Below are positions 1 through 10,812 of a DNA stretch of 64,000 nucleotides, in pieces (positions within the stretch are counted from its first letter, which is position 1; every line of letters begins with the position of its first letter). A model generated the notes under the pieces. That model was not told the DNA's origin and ran no database searches. It was given only the letters and a program-made list of their open reading frames with translations. This DNA is from Chiayiivirga sp. (GTDB lineage: Bacteria > Pseudomonadota > Gammaproteobacteria > Xanthomonadales > Xanthomonadaceae). The translations under genes and the position numbers were made by a program. The stretch covers positions 62,001 through 126,000 of the forward strand of contig JALCLA010000003.1 of assembly GCA_022647565.1 (NCBI GenBank), given 5' to 3'.

Positions 1-265
<265 letters not shown>

Positions 266-267
266 TC

Positions 268-1338
268 ATGCGCATCGGTGTACCCCGCGAAACCAAGACG
301 CTCGAAGGTCGCGTCGCCCTCGTTCCGGCTGCTGCCGGTGATCTGGTCCGTCGCGGCCATGAGGTGTGGTTGGAGAAGGACGCCGGAGTCAAGTCCGGCT
401 TCAAGGATTCGGACTACACCGGGCTGGGTGTGAAAATCGCGCCGGACGCCGCTGGTCTGTACGAGAAGGGTGAGCTCATCGTCAAGGTGAAGGAGCCGAT
501 CGCGGGCGACTTGCAGCATCTGCGCAAGGATCACCTGCTGTTCTGCTACCTGCATCTGGCGGCAGAGCCCAAGCTCACCCGCCAACTGCTCGACATCGGC
601 CTGTGTGGCGTTGCATTCGAGACGGTTGAAATGGAGAACGGCGACCTGCCATTGCTGGCGCCCATGTCGGTGATTGCCGGCAAGATCGCGGTACAGGTCG
701 GCACCCACCTGCTGCACCAGCCCGAAGGCGGCAAGGGCAAGCTGCTCGGCGGCCTGCCGTCGACCGAACGCGGCAAGGTCGTGGTGTTCGGCGCCGGCAA
801 GGCGGGTAGTGCTTCGGCGCAGCTGGCTGCCGCCGGAGGCTCCAACGTCGTGGTGTTCGAGATGCGCCAGGACCGGATGGACGAGATGATGCGCCTGGGC
901 AACAACGTCACCGCGCTCTATCCGTATGCCGAGGTGGTCGCACGCGAAGTGGCTTCGGCCGACCTCGTCGTCGGCGCGGTGCTGGTGACTGGCGCCAAGG
1001 CGCCGCACGTGCTGACCCGCGAGCAGCTCAAGGGCATGCAGGCCGGCAGCGTGCTGGTCGATATCTCGATCGACCAAGGGGGATGCTTCGAGACTTCGCG
1101 CCCCACCACCTGGAAGGAACCTACCTACGTGGAGGAGGGCGTGACCCACTTCTGCGTGACCAACATGCCGGGGGCCGTGCCGCAGACCAGCTCGCAGGCG
1201 ATCTGCGCGGCGATCCTGCCGTGGGTGAACAAGCTGGCCTCCGGTGACAGCTGGCGCCAGAACGTGCCGCTGACCCGCGGCATCAATGTCGAGGGCGGCA
1301 AGATCGTGCACCCGGCCCTGCAGGGCATGAAGGTCTGA
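268..1338 (+). CDS. ald: Alanine dehydrogenase
   Basis: This 356-residue protein opens with MRIGVPRETKTLEGRVALVP, the conserved N-terminus of NAD-dependent L-alanine dehydrogenase. The enzyme interconverts L-alanine with pyruvate and ammonia in the cytoplasm. The Rossmann segment VVVFGAGKAGSASAQLAA sits near residues 171-188. The C-terminal half carries VDISIDQGGCFETSRPTT and the NMPGAVPQTSS stretch, both typical of the family. Length is close to the usual 360-375. A strong GGAGG lies 8 bases before ATG at 268. It stands alone, divergent from trxB; alr (48829) shares its substrate but is 47 kb away. Catabolic use of alanine is the likely role. Confidence 0.96.
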   Translation: MRIGVPRETKTLEGRVALVPAAAGDLVRRGHEVWLEKDAGVKSGFKDSDYTGLGVKIAPDAAGLYEKGELIVKVKEPIAGDLQHLRKDHLLFCYLHLAAEPKLTRQLLDIGLCGVAFETVEMENGDLPLLAPMSVIAGKIAVQVGTHLLHQPEGGKGKLLGGLPSTERGKVVVFGAGKAGSASAQLAAAGGSNVVVFEMRQDRMDEMMRLGNNVTALYPYAEVVAREVASADLVVGAVLVTGAKAPHVLTREQLKGMQAGSVLVDISIDQGGCFETSRPTTWKEPTYVEEGVTHFCVTNMPGAVPQTSSQAICAAILPWVNKLASGDSWRQNVPLTRGINVEGGKIVHPALQGMKV

Positions 1339-1389
1339 TCCGTAGTAGGATCAAAGGTTAACGCATCAGACTTAAGGTAAAACTGCACG

Positions 1390-3726
1390 GTGGCACGCAC
1401 GCAGGGAGAAGGGCGCAAGGCGGCATCCAATTCGGGCCGCCGGCGGGTTTGGCGTGAAAGCCTGATCCTGCTGGTGGTCCCGGTACTGCTCTACCTGCTG
1501 GCCTGTCTGGCCAGCTACAGCCCGGACGATCCGGGCTGGTCGCATTCGGGCAGCGTCACCGGGGAGATGCGGAATTTCGGCGGCGTCGCGGGCGCCTGGT
1601 TCGCGGACGTGACCCTGTCGTTCTTCGGGATCGCGGCCTACACCCTGCCGGTATTACTGGGCTTGCTGATCTGGGCCGCCCTCCGCGGTCGCGACGGAGA
1701 TGACGAAACCGCGATCACGCCGGCCCTGCGCCTGATCGGCGTGGTCGCTTTCCTGGTTGCGGCCTCGGGTCTCGCACATCTGCACCACGCCCACCTCGGG
1801 ACCGAGTTGCCGGCCGGTTCGGGCGGCTTGCTCGGCGGGCTGGTGGGCGGGCTCCTGCTGCGCGGGTTCGGATTCCTGGGCTCGACCCTGTTCGTGCTGG
1901 CGCTGCTCCTGGTGGCGATCACGCTTGCGACGGGCTTGTCCTGGTTCGCGCTGATGGACCGGATCGGGCGCTTCGTGCTGTCGCTGGGCGGCTTGATGGG
2001 CCGCGGCGCGGTGCAGGCGAACGAATGGCGCCAGGCGCGTGCGGCCAAGGCCGAGCGCGAAGAGGTGCGACGCGAAGACACGATCAAGCGCGCCAAGCGC
2101 GAGCCGGTCAAGATCGAGCCGCAGTTGCCGCCGCCGGAAAAGAGCGAACGCGCTCAACGCGAGCAGCAGATTCCGCTGTTTGCGGTCAGCGCGGCCCCCG
2201 GGGGGGATGGCAGCCTGCCGCCCTTGTCGCTCCTGGATGAACCCAAGCCGCAACCGAAGGGTTACTCGGAAGAGGCGCTCGAAACGCTGTCGCGCCAGAT
2301 CGAGTTCAAGCTCAAGGACTTCCGCATCGAGGCGCAGGTGCAGGGCGTGTATCCCGGCCCGGTCATCACCCGCTTCGAGATGGAGCCGGCGCCCGGCGTG
2401 AAGGGCAGCCAGATCTCCAACCTCGACAAGGACATTGCGCGCGGCCTGAGCGTGAAGTCGGTGCGCGTGGTCGACGTGATTCCGGGCAAGTCCGTGATCG
2501 GCATGGAGATCCCGAACGCGCACCGCGAGACGATCTATCTCTCGGAAATCCTGCGCTCGAAAGAGTACGACAAGGTGTCGTCGCCGCTGGCACTAGCCCT
2601 CGGCAAGGACATCGGCGGCCGACCCAGCGTGGTCGACCTGGCGCGGATGCCGCACCTTCTCGTGGCCGGCACCACCGGCTCGGGCAAGTCGGTGGCGCTC
2701 AACGCGATGGTGCTGAGCCTGCTGTACAAGGCCACGGCCCGCGACGTGCGCATGCTGATGATCGATCCGAAGATGCTGGAATTGTCGGTATATCAGGGCA
2801 TTCCGCACCTGCTGGCACCGGTGGTCACCGACATGAAGGAAGCCGCCAACGGCTTGCGCTGGTGCGTGGCCGAGATGGAGCGGCGCTACAAGCTGATGTC
2901 GGCGGTGGGCGTGCGCAATCTGGCCGGGTTCAACCGCAAGGTGCGCGATGCCGAGGAAGCCGGCCAGCCGCTGATGGATCCGCTATTCCGCCCGAATCCG
3001 GAACTGGGTGAAGCACCGCGCCCGCTCGAAACCCTGCCTTACCTCGTCGTCATCATCGACGAGTTCGCCGACATGATGATGATCGTCGGCAAGAAGGTGG
3101 AAGAGCTGATCGCGCGCCTCGCACAGAAGGCGCGCGCGGCCGGCGTGCACCTGATCCTGGCCACGCAGCGGCCGTCGGTGGACGTCATCACCGGCCTGAT
3201 CAAGGCCAATATCCCGACTCGCATCGCGTTTCAGGTGTCGAGCAAGATCGATTCACGCACGATTCTCGACCAATCCGGCGCGGAAACCCTGCTCGGTCAC
3301 GGCGACATGCTCTACCTGCCGCCAGGTACCGCGATGCCCGAGCGCGTGCATGGTGCCTTCGTGTCGGATGACGAGGTGCACCGCGTGGTGGAACACTTGC
3401 GCCGCCAGCACGGCGAACCCGAATATCTGGAAGGCGTGCTGGAAGAAGTGCAGACCATGGCGGATGGTCAGGTCATTGGTGCCACCGGTCTGCCGGAAGC
3501 GGCCGCGTCCAGTGGCGACAGCGAGAGCGATCCGCTCTACGACGAAGCCGTCAAGATCGTCACCGAATCGCGCCGCGCCTCGATCTCGGGCGTGCAGCGG
3601 CGGCTCAAGATCGGCTACAACCGCGCCGCGCGCCTGGTCGAGGCGATGGAAGCCGCCGGCGTGGTGTCGCCGCCCGAACACAACGGCGACCGCAGCGTGC
3701 TGGCACCTCCGCCGGTACGGGATTGA
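1390..3726 (+). CDS. ftsK: DNA translocase FtsK
   Basis: This 778-residue cell-division DNA pump clears chromosome dimers at the septum. The N-terminus holds about four membrane helices (around residues 23-45, 75-100, 115-135 and 150-185), followed by a short charged linker. The motor has Walker A GTTGSGKS at 427-434 and Walker [13 protein letters not shown] with D557/E558. The C-terminal winged-helix gamma domain (about 710-770, with [19 protein letters not shown]) should bind KOPS sites. The start is GTG at 1390. The linker is short compared with E. coli FtsK, as is usual for the 780-800 residue forms. lolA, rarA, crcB and serS follow, the usual Lysobacterales order. Confidence 0.97.
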   Translation: MARTQGEGRKAASNSGRRRVWRESLILLVVPVLLYLLACLASYSPDDPGWSHSGSVTGEMRNFGGVAGAWFADVTLSFFGIAAYTLPVLLGLLIWAALRGRDGDDETAITPALRLIGVVAFLVAASGLAHLHHAHLGTELPAGSGGLLGGLVGGLLLRGFGFLGSTLFVLALLLVAITLATGLSWFALMDRIGRFVLSLGGLMGRGAVQANEWRQARAAKAEREEVRREDTIKRAKREPVKIEPQLPPPEKSERAQREQQIPLFAVSAAPGGDGSLPPLSLLDEPKPQPKGYSEEALETLSRQIEFKLKDFRIEAQVQGVYPGPVITRFEMEPAPGVKGSQISNLDKDIARGLSVKSVRVVDVIPGKSVIGMEIPNAHRETIYLSEILRSKEYDKVSSPLALALGKDIGGRPSVVDLARMPHLLVAGTTGSGKSVALNAMVLSLLYKATARDVRMLMIDPKMLELSVYQGIPHLLAPVVTDMKEAANGLRWCVAEMERRYKLMSAVGVRNLAGFNRKVRDAEEAGQPLMDPLFRPNPELGEAPRPLETLPYLVVIIDEFADMMMIVGKKVEELIARLAQKARAAGVHLILATQRPSVDVITGLIKANIPTRIAFQVSSKIDSRTILDQSGAETLLGHGDMLYLPPGTAMPERVHGAFVSDDEVHRVVEHLRRQHGEPEYLEGVLEEVQTMADGQVIGATGLPEAAASSGDSESDPLYDEAVKIVTESRRASISGVQRRLKIGYNRAARLVEAMEAAGVVSPPEHNGDRSVLAPPPVRD

Positions 3727-3845
3727 CTCAAACTCCCTCCCCTGCGAGTAGAGGAGAGGGTTGGGTTGGGGTTGGAATGCTTGCTGCGGCTTTCCCGCAA
3801 GCGCACACCCCTCCCAACTTCCCCCTGCAAGCAGGGGAAGGGGCT
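3727..3845. repeat. C-rich inverted-repeat element between ftsK and lolA
   Basis: The gap holds CCCTCCCC...GGAGAGGG around 3736-3761, then GTTGGGTTGGGG. The inverted counterpart CACCCCTCCCAACTT and a near-perfect hairpin (arms CTTCCCC and GGGGAAG around CTGCAAGCAG) occupy 3818-3840. A related CCTCC...GGAGG hairpin recurs at 36071-36095, inside the end of the deaminase gene. This looks like a dispersed intergenic palindrome that may act as an ftsK terminator or mRNA stabiliser. Confidence 0.6.
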
Positions 3846-3904
3846 TTCGTCGATCGTTCAGCGGATGAACTGCACACTGTGGCCGCCCAAGTCTGGAGAT
3901 TCAG

Positions 3905-4558
3905 ATGTTTCGCATCCTCGCTGCCTTGCTGATTGCGGTATCGGTGTCGGCCGTCGCAAGCGAGCCGCGCGCCGTACTCGAAGGCTTCAGCTCCGGTCTC
4001 GTCGGTCTCGACGGCCGCTTCGAACAGCGCGTGTTCGATGCCGACGGTCAACTCACGGAGGAAACTCAGGGTCGCGTGGCGCTCGCTACGCCGCGCCAGT
4101 TTCGCTGGGAGTACGAAGCGCCGTTCCCGCAATTGATCGTTGCCGACGGCGACCATGTCTGGGTCTACGATCCGGATCTGGAACAGGTGCAGGTGCGCAT
4201 CCAGAGCCACGAGGAACAGCAAAGCCCGCTCGCGGTGCTGATCGATCCCACCGAGCTCGACCGCCAGTTCAACCTGGCGGGGGACGCCGACGCCGATGGC
4301 TTGCAGTGGATCGTGCTCACACCGAAGAAATCCGAAGACGCGCAGTTCGCCGCGGCCCGGCTCGGCTTCTCGGGCCAGTCGCTGCAACGGATGCAGTTGC
4401 GCGATGCCCTCGGTCAGCGTACCGAAATGACGTTCTCGCATTGGCAGCGGAATCCGGTCTTCGCGGCAGGCACCTTTGCCTTCACCCCGCCCGAAGGGGT
4501 CGACGTGGTGGGTGAGATGGCAGCGAGCGCCGAGGTTCACGCGATAAAGGATCAGTGA
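3905..4558 (+). CDS. lolA: Outer-membrane lipoprotein carrier protein LolA
   Basis: This 217-residue periplasmic chaperone has a signal peptide (MFRILAALLIAVSVSAVAS, cleavage near residue 19). The LolA fold features include FEQRVFDADGQ, a PRQFRWEYEAPFPQLIVADG core and WVYDPDLEQV. It takes lipoproteins released by LolCDE to the outer-membrane receptor LolB. Length and motifs are normal. The last 52 bases of the gene are the origin of the first unit of the downstream tandem array. The TGA stop (4556-4558) lies inside the TGAGACTTGCG end of a repeat element, so the extreme C-terminus may have been set by that insertion. Confidence 0.95.
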   Translation: MFRILAALLIAVSVSAVASEPRAVLEGFSSGLVGLDGRFEQRVFDADGQLTEETQGRVALATPRQFRWEYEAPFPQLIVADGDHVWVYDPDLEQVQVRIQSHEEQQSPLAVLIDPTELDRQFNLAGDADADGLQWIVLTPKKSEDAQFAAARLGFSGQSLQRMQLRDALGQRTEMTFSHWQRNPVFAAGTFAFTPPEGVDVVGEMAASAEVHAIKDQ

Positions 4559-5080
4559 GACTTGCGTAGTTGATTGACAGCCCGCGCCCTTCGACTTCGC
4601 GCCTTGGGCGCTACGCTCAGGATGAGCGGGGTTCCCAAATGCCGCTCAGGGGTGGGAGAGATGGCAGCGAGCGCCGAGGTTCACGCGATCAAGGATTGGT
4701 GAGACTTGCGCAATTGATTGACAGCCCGCGCCCTTCGACTTCGCGCCTTGGGTGCTACGCTCAGGATGAGCGGGGTTCCCAAATGCCGCTCAGGGGTGGG
4801 AGAGATGGCAGCGAGCGCCGAGGTTCACGCGATCAAGGATTAGTGAGACTTGCGTAATTGATTGACAGCCCGCGCCCTTCGACTTCGCGCCTTGGGCGCT
4901 ACGCTCAGGATGAGCGGGGTTCCCAAATGCCGCTCAGGGGTGGGAGAGATGGCAGCGAGCGCCGAGGTTCACGCGATCAAGGATTAGTGAGACTTGCGCA
5001 ATTGATTGACAGCCCGCGCCCTTCGACTTCGCGCCTTGGGCGCTACGCTCAGGATGAGCGGGGTTCCCAAATGCCGCTCA
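4507..5080. repeat. 144-bp tandem repeat array, four units, seeded from the lolA 3' end
   Basis: Units begin at 4507, 4651, 4795 and 4939 with an exact 144-base period. Each joins the last 52 bases of lolA (or a copy) to the left half of the palindromic element described at 4988-5157. Units 2-4 share changes absent from lolA itself (GGGAGAG for GGGTGAG; GATCAAGGATT for GATAAAGGATC), so the copies resemble each other more than their source. The period is a multiple of three, which creates long open frames that read across the array; these are judged non-coding. The fourth unit runs into the intact right arm of the palindrome. Confidence 0.9.
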
Positions 5081-5157
5081 TCCTGAGCGTAGGCCGCGAA
5101 GAGGCCGAAGTCGAAGGACGCCCAGTCTCTCGTCAACTGTTTACACAAGGCGCAATG
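4988..5157. repeat. Terminal-inverted-repeat element, copy 1 (intact last unit)
   Basis: The left end is GAGACTTGCGCAATTGATTG. The core is a large palindrome whose arms start CCTTCGACTTCGCG and end CGAAGTCGAAGG, centred on GGTTCCCAAATG. The right end is CGTCAACTGTTTACACAA, an imperfect inverted copy of the left. No coding sequence is present. Related copies lie at 53091-53262, 53270-53432 and 53499-53670, and a variant with a different core lies at 35939-36070. It behaves like a non-autonomous palindromic element. Confidence 0.8.
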
Positions 5158-5174
5158 GGGCGCAGCACCTTGTC

Positions 5175-5248
5175 GTAGAGCCGGGCTCGCCCGGCTGCGG
5201 TTGCCTTGAGGCATGAAGGCCGACGCAGCGGAGCAAGCCCCGCTCTAC
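5175..5248. repeat. GTAG-type REP pair upstream of rarA
   Basis: A 74-bp inverted pair begins GTAGAGCCGGGCTCGCCCGG and ends in the inverted copy GCTCTAC. It has the same length and layout as the pair at 27564-27637. GTAG-headed stem-loops of this form are the SMAG/REP class described in Stenotrophomonas, mobilised by RAYT transposases elsewhere in such genomes. The ATG at 5213 sometimes chosen for rarA lies inside it. Confidence 0.75.
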
Positions 5249-5257
5249 ACTTGCCTG

Positions 5258-6619
5258 GTGAGGAAACCCCGAGCCCCGAACATCGCGCCCTTGCTGCAGG
5301 CCGCGGTGGATGAGACTACCGCCGCGCTTGCGCCGCTGGCCGAGCGCATGCGCCCGCGCACGCTGGACGAAATGGTGGGTCAGCGGCGGCTGCTCGCGCC
5401 GAACTCGGCCTTGCGACGCGCGGTGGAAGCGGGTCGGGTGCATTCGATGGTGCTGTGGGGACCGCCCGGCTGCGGCAAGACCACGCTGGCGCTGCTGCTG
5501 GCGCGTTACGCGAACGCGGAGTTCCGTGCGATTTCCGCGGTGCTTTCGGGCCTGCCGGAAGTGCGTCAGGTGCTGAGTGAGGCGCAGGCGCGCTTCGAGG
5601 CCGGTACGCGTACCGTGCTGTTCGTGGACGAGGTGCATCGCTTCAACAAGGCGCAACAGGATGCCTTCCTGCCGCATATCGAGCGTGGCTCGATCCTGTT
5701 CGTGGGCGCTACCACCGAGAATCCGAGTTTCGAGCTGAACTCGGCGCTGCTGTCGCGCTGTCGTGTCCACGTGCTGGAAGCGGTCGATGCGCAGGACATC
5801 ACTGCGGCCCTCAAGCGGGCGCTGCAGGATGACGGGCGTGGCCTGGGCGGAAACGGCATCCTGGTGTCAGACGCGAATCTGGGCCTGATCGCGCAAGCGG
5901 CCGATGGCGACGTGCGGCGCGGCTTGACCCTGCTGGAGATTGCCGCCGAACTGGCCGGAGGCGAGGGCGGGCAGGTGACCGAGGCAACCCTTACGCAAGT
6001 GCTCGCCGACCGTTCGCGCCGCTTCGACAAACAGGGCGAACAGTTCTACGACCAGATTTCGGCGCTGCACAAGAGCGTGCGCAGTTCCAATCCGGATGCA
6101 GCCTTGTATTGGCTATGTCGCATGCTGGATGGCGGCTGCGATCCGGTCTATCTCGCGCGCCGCCTCACCCGCATGGCGGTAGAAGACATCGGTCTGGCCG
6201 ATCCGCGTGCGCTGCAGATGGCGATCGACGCCTGGGATACGTTCGAACGCCTCGGCTCGCCCGAAGGCGAGTTGGCGCTGGCGCAGCTCACGCTTTATCT
6301 CGCCGCCACGGCCAAGTCGAATGCGGCCTACGTGGCCTACAAGGCGGCGCGCGCCGATGTGGACGAGTTCGGCACGGCAGAGGTGCCATTGCACTTGCGC
6401 AACGCGCCGACCCGGCTGATGAAGGAACTCGGCTATGCGCAGGGCTATCAGTACGACCATGAGACCGAGGGTGGTGTCGCGCTCGATCAGACCGGCTTTC
6501 CCGACACGCTTGGGGAGCGCGTCTACTACGAGCCGGTGCCGCGCGGCATGGAGCTGAAGCTCAAGGAGAAGCTGGATGCACTGCGCGCGGCGCGGCGCAA
6601 GGCGCGAGGCGAGGAATGA
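5258..6619 (+). CDS. rarA: Replication-associated recombination protein A (RarA/MgsA)
   Basis: This clamp-loader-like AAA+ ATPase acts at stalled replication forks. Walker A GPPGCGKT, Walker B VLFVDEVHRFNKAQQDAFLPH and sensor 1 GATTENPSFELN are present. The C-terminal tetramerisation region carries MLDGGCDPVYLARRLTRMA. An in-frame ATG at 5213 would add 15 residues, but those are encoded by the REP element. GTG at 5258 leaves about 27 residues before the conserved PLAERMRPRTLDEMVGQ, as expected for the family, so it is preferred. Neither start has a convincing Shine-Dalgarno. The stop overlaps the crcB start by 4 bases. Confidence 0.93.
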   Translation: MRKPRAPNIAPLLQAAVDETTAALAPLAERMRPRTLDEMVGQRRLLAPNSALRRAVEAGRVHSMVLWGPPGCGKTTLALLLARYANAEFRAISAVLSGLPEVRQVLSEAQARFEAGTRTVLFVDEVHRFNKAQQDAFLPHIERGSILFVGATTENPSFELNSALLSRCRVHVLEAVDAQDITAALKRALQDDGRGLGGNGILVSDANLGLIAQAADGDVRRGLTLLEIAAELAGGEGGQVTEATLTQVLADRSRRFDKQGEQFYDQISALHKSVRSSNPDAALYWLCRMLDGGCDPVYLARRLTRMAVEDIGLADPRALQMAIDAWDTFERLGSPEGELALAQLTLYLAATAKSNAAYVAYKAARADVDEFGTAEVPLHLRNAPTRLMKELGYAQGYQYDHETEGGVALDQTGFPDTLGERVYYEPVPRGMELKLKEKLDALRAARRKARGEE

Positions 6620-7011
6620 ACCCGCTGTGGTGGCAGCAGTTGGGCCTGGTGGCCGCAGGCGGGGCGTTTGGAGCCGTCGGACGCTTCGTGCTGTCCGGCT
6701 GGATGACACGGCATATGGGCACCGGGTTCCCGTGGGGCACGTTTGCGGCCAATCTCGTCGGTTGCCTCGTGGCAGGCTTCGTCCTGGTTTGGCTGGAAGG
6801 TCGCGGGACGTCGGCGTTGCTGTGGCGCGCCTTCCTGATGGTAGGTGTGCTGGGCGGATTGACCACCTATTCCGCACTGATCGTGGAGTTGTATCTCCTG
6901 CAGCGCGGCAACGGACCGCATTGGGGCGGCATCTATCTGGCTGCCAGCCTGGTGGGTGGCATGGGCTTGCTCTGGCTGGGCATGCGTCTGGCGGACACGC
7001 TGCGGTGGTGA
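6616..7011 (+). CDS. crcB: Fluoride efflux channel CrcB (Fluc)
   Basis: This 131-residue protein has four predicted membrane helices and the family motifs GGAFGAVGRF near the start, GTFAANLVGCLVAGF in helix 2 and GVLGGLTTYSAL at the helix 3 break. CrcB proteins dimerise and let fluoride leave the cell. The start ATG overlaps the rarA stop (ATGA), so the two are translationally coupled. Because of this overlap no fluoride riboswitch can precede it directly, and none is seen. The rarA-crcB-serS order is conserved in related bacteria. Confidence 0.93.
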   Translation: MNPLWWQQLGLVAAGGAFGAVGRFVLSGWMTRHMGTGFPWGTFAANLVGCLVAGFVLVWLEGRGTSALLWRAFLMVGVLGGLTTYSALIVELYLLQRGNGPHWGGIYLAASLVGGMGLLWLGMRLADTLRW

Positions 7012-7050
7012 ACCATGGCCTGTCCTTGTCACCTGTTCCGTTTTGGGTAG

Positions 7051-8871
<1,821 letters not shown>

Positions 8872-8892
8872 TGCCGGATATCACGGGCAAGG

Positions 8893-8920
8893 GAAGGCCT
8901 GCCGTGCGGGCCTTCGATTT
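8893..8920. terminator. Bidirectional terminator between serS and azoR
   Basis: GAAGGCC (8893-8899) pairs with GGCCTTC (8909-8915), followed by GATTTAT. It lies between the convergent 3' ends of serS and azoR. Confidence 0.55.
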
Positions 8921-8934
8921 ATCGCGCAACGAAC

Positions 8935-9516
8935 TCAGGCCGCCAGCGCCAATGGCGGCCCGATGGCCGCGTGCGCGGCGCGCAGGCCGGCCGCACGATG
9001 CTGGGGCGACAGTCCCAATCCCTCGGCACGAATGAATTCGACGTCGTCGATGCCGAGGAAGCCGAAAACCTGGCGCAGGTAGGCTTCCTGGAAGTCGGCA
9101 GGATGCGAGTCGCCGTAAACGCTGCCGCGCGCACTGGCGACGATCACCTTCTTGCCGTGCACCAGACCTTCCGGTCCGCTCGCGGTGTAGCGGAAGGTGC
9201 GACCAGACACCGCGATGCGGTCGATCCAGGCCTTGAGCGTCGAGGGCACACCGAAGTTGTACATCGGTGCGCCCAGCACGATCACGTCCGCAGCGAGGAA
9301 TTCACCCATCACCGCCTCGCCCTGGGCCGCGTCGGCGGGATCGCTCTTGCCGAGCACCGCGCCGGTGAGATGCGGCAGGGGGTGTGCGTCCAGGTCGCGG
9401 CGCACCAGTTCGATGTCGGCGACCTCGTCCAACCAGCGCTGGACGATCGCCTGGGTCAGTTCGCGCGTGGCCGACTGCGTGCCGAGCGCGCTGGAATCGA
9501 TCTGCAAGATTTTCAT
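8935..9516 (-). CDS. azoR: FMN-dependent NADH:quinone oxidoreductase / azoreductase
   Basis: The 193-residue flavodoxin-fold enzyme starts MKILQIDSSALG, which binds the FMN phosphate. It contains APMYNFGVPSTLKAWIDRI and VVASARGSVYG-type loops, all diagnostic of AzoR. Members reduce quinones and azo compounds with NADH and protect against thiol and quinone stress. The open frame extends 8 codons upstream, but ATG at 9516 matches the family start. It is divergent from a LysR-type regulator, the usual sign of direct regulation. Confidence 0.95.
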   Translation of the reverse strand: MKILQIDSSALGTQSATRELTQAIVQRWLDEVADIELVRRDLDAHPLPHLTGAVLGKSDPADAAQGEAVMGEFLAADVIVLGAPMYNFGVPSTLKAWIDRIAVSGRTFRYTASGPEGLVHGKKVIVASARGSVYGDSHPADFQEAYLRQVFGFLGIDDVEFIRAEGLGLSPQHRAAGLRAAHAAIGPPLALAA

Positions 9517-9529
9517 GGTGGTCTTCCAT

Positions 9530-9546
9530 GGCCGAAGCATTCGGCC
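9530..9546. promoter_or_regulatory. Perfect palindrome in the azoR/LysR intergenic region
   Basis: GGCCGAA (9530-9536) and TTCGGCC (9540-9546) are separated by GCA, 14 bases upstream of the azoR start. It may be an operator or an mRNA hairpin in the azoR leader. LysR boxes are usually T-N11-A, and this palindrome includes such spacing, but the binding site is not proven. Confidence 0.4.
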
Positions 9547-9625
9547 GCGTGACTCACGATAGTTTGTTGCGTCAGGTCCATAAATCCGGTTTGATGAGAC
9601 TCAGTGTTGCGAATGGAGAACGATG

Positions 9626-10582
9626 ATGGCCGAACTCGACGACCTTGCCCTGTATGCCGCGGTGGTGGAGCACGGTGGTTTCGCAGCGGCGGAACGGGCG
9701 CTAGGGACACCAAAGTCACGCCTGAGCCGGCGCGTGGCGGCACTGGAGGCCGATCTCGGGGTACGGCTGCTGCAGCGGTCCACCCGGAGCTTCTCGGTCA
9801 GCGACGTCGGCCAGGATGTCTATCGCCACGCGCGTTCGATGCTGGACGAAGCACGTGCTGCGCGAGAAGCGGTGGCTCGGCTGAGCGCCGAGCCGCGTGG
9901 CGCAGTGCGTTTGAGTTGTCCCATCGCCTTCGCCCAGGGATTGGTCGCGCAATTGCTGCCGTCGTTCCTCGAAGCGCACTCGCAGGTGCAGGTGCAGGTG
10001 CACGTGAGCAATCGACGCGTCGACGTGATCGAGGAGGGCTTCGACATCGCACTGCGAGTACGCAGCAAGCTGGAGGACGATGGCTCCCTGGTGTTGCGAC
10101 GCCTGGGCACGACGCGCAAGTTGCTGGTGGCCAGCCCCGGCTATCTGGAGCGGCAGGGCACGCCGTCGCATCCGCGTGAACTGGCGCAGCATGCCACGCT
10201 CAATCCGGATGAAGAGGCGCACCAGCAGTATTGGGAGCTGGAATCCGCCGACGGGCAGGTGGAGCGCGTCGAGCTGCGACGGCCGCGCGTCACCGGGTTC
10301 GACTTTCCCCTGATGCTGCAACTGGCCGAAGCCGGGCAGGGCATCACCCTGTTGCCGATCCTGGCCTGCGCCGACGCCTTGCAGCGCGGTACGCTGAAAC
10401 CGGTGCTACCCGAATGGAATCACCCGATGGGCCTGTGTCATCTGGTGTATCCCTCGCGGCGCGGCATGTTGCCGGCGGTTCGGGCGCTGGTGGAGCATCT
10501 GGTTGCGGGCTTGCCACCCATGTTGGTCGCGGCGCACGCAACCTGCGAGGCAGCCGCCGAGGGGAAATGGCGGAAGCGGTGA
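9626..10582 (+). CDS. LysR-family transcriptional regulator
   Basis: About 318 residues, with an N-terminal winged helix-turn-helix (DDLALYAAVVEHGGFAAAER to RVAALEADLGVRLLQRSTRS, residues 4-60) and a periplasmic-binding-like effector domain. The profile matches the LysR group next to flavin reductases. The start may be ATG 9623 or 9626; GGAG at 9615-9618 fits 9626 better. It diverges from azoR and probably controls it. The last codons (WRKR, then stop) are encoded by the 3' end of the opposite-strand tRNA-Ser gene, so the C-terminus is probably a chance extension. Confidence 0.92.
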   Translation: MAELDDLALYAAVVEHGGFAAAERALGTPKSRLSRRVAALEADLGVRLLQRSTRSFSVSDVGQDVYRHARSMLDEARAAREAVARLSAEPRGAVRLSCPIAFAQGLVAQLLPSFLEAHSQVQVQVHVSNRRVDVIEEGFDIALRVRSKLEDDGSLVLRRLGTTRKLLVASPGYLERQGTPSHPRELAQHATLNPDEEAHQQYWELESADGQVERVELRRPRVTGFDFPLMLQLAEAGQGITLLPILACADALQRGTLKPVLPEWNHPMGLCHLVYPSRRGMLPAVRALVEHLVAGLPPMLVAAHATCEAAAEGKWRKR

Positions 10583-10657
10583 GATTCGAACTCACGGATA
10601 GGTCTCCCTATCGCCGGTTTTCAAGACCGGTGCCTTAAACCGCTCGGCCACGCTTCC
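10568..10657 (-). tRNA. tRNA-Ser (anticodon UGA)
   Basis: The reverse strand folds as a 90-base tRNA with acceptor stem GGAAGCG/CGCTTCC, anticodon TGA (10623-10621) in the loop CTTGAAA, and the long variable arm GATAGGGAGACCTATC typical of tRNA-Ser. The T arm has GTTCGAATC. CCA is encoded (TGG at 10568-10570). Its 3' end overlaps the last 15 bases of the opposing LysR gene. Confidence 0.97.
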
Positions 10658-10812
10658 GTTGCTGCTTTTCCGCTTTGATTCTTCCGCACCGCGTTGATCC
10701 CTCGGCCACGCGGGTGCTTTTCCGCGGCGCAAGGATACCCGAGCCGGCGTGCTTTTTGACCGCGTTTGCCCGCATCGCGTACCTTGTCGAACGGGGCTTC
10801 GGGGGGAACCGC

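Noticed and set aside
4507-5080. Possible CRISPR array
   Set aside because: The units are 144 bp and directly joined, with no unique spacers.
4570-5178. Two open frames with repeated MIDSPRPSTSRLGRYAQDER peptides
   Set aside because: They arise because the 144-bp repeat is a multiple of three; the sequence is made of non-coding palindromes and lolA tail.
6560-6615. Fluoride riboswitch before crcB
   Set aside because: crcB overlaps rarA by 4 bases, so there is no leader for one, and no crcB-motif structure is visible.
10695-10715. Part of a second tRNA-Ser next to the first
   Set aside because: Only about 11 bases match the tRNA 5' end; no further tRNA structure is present.
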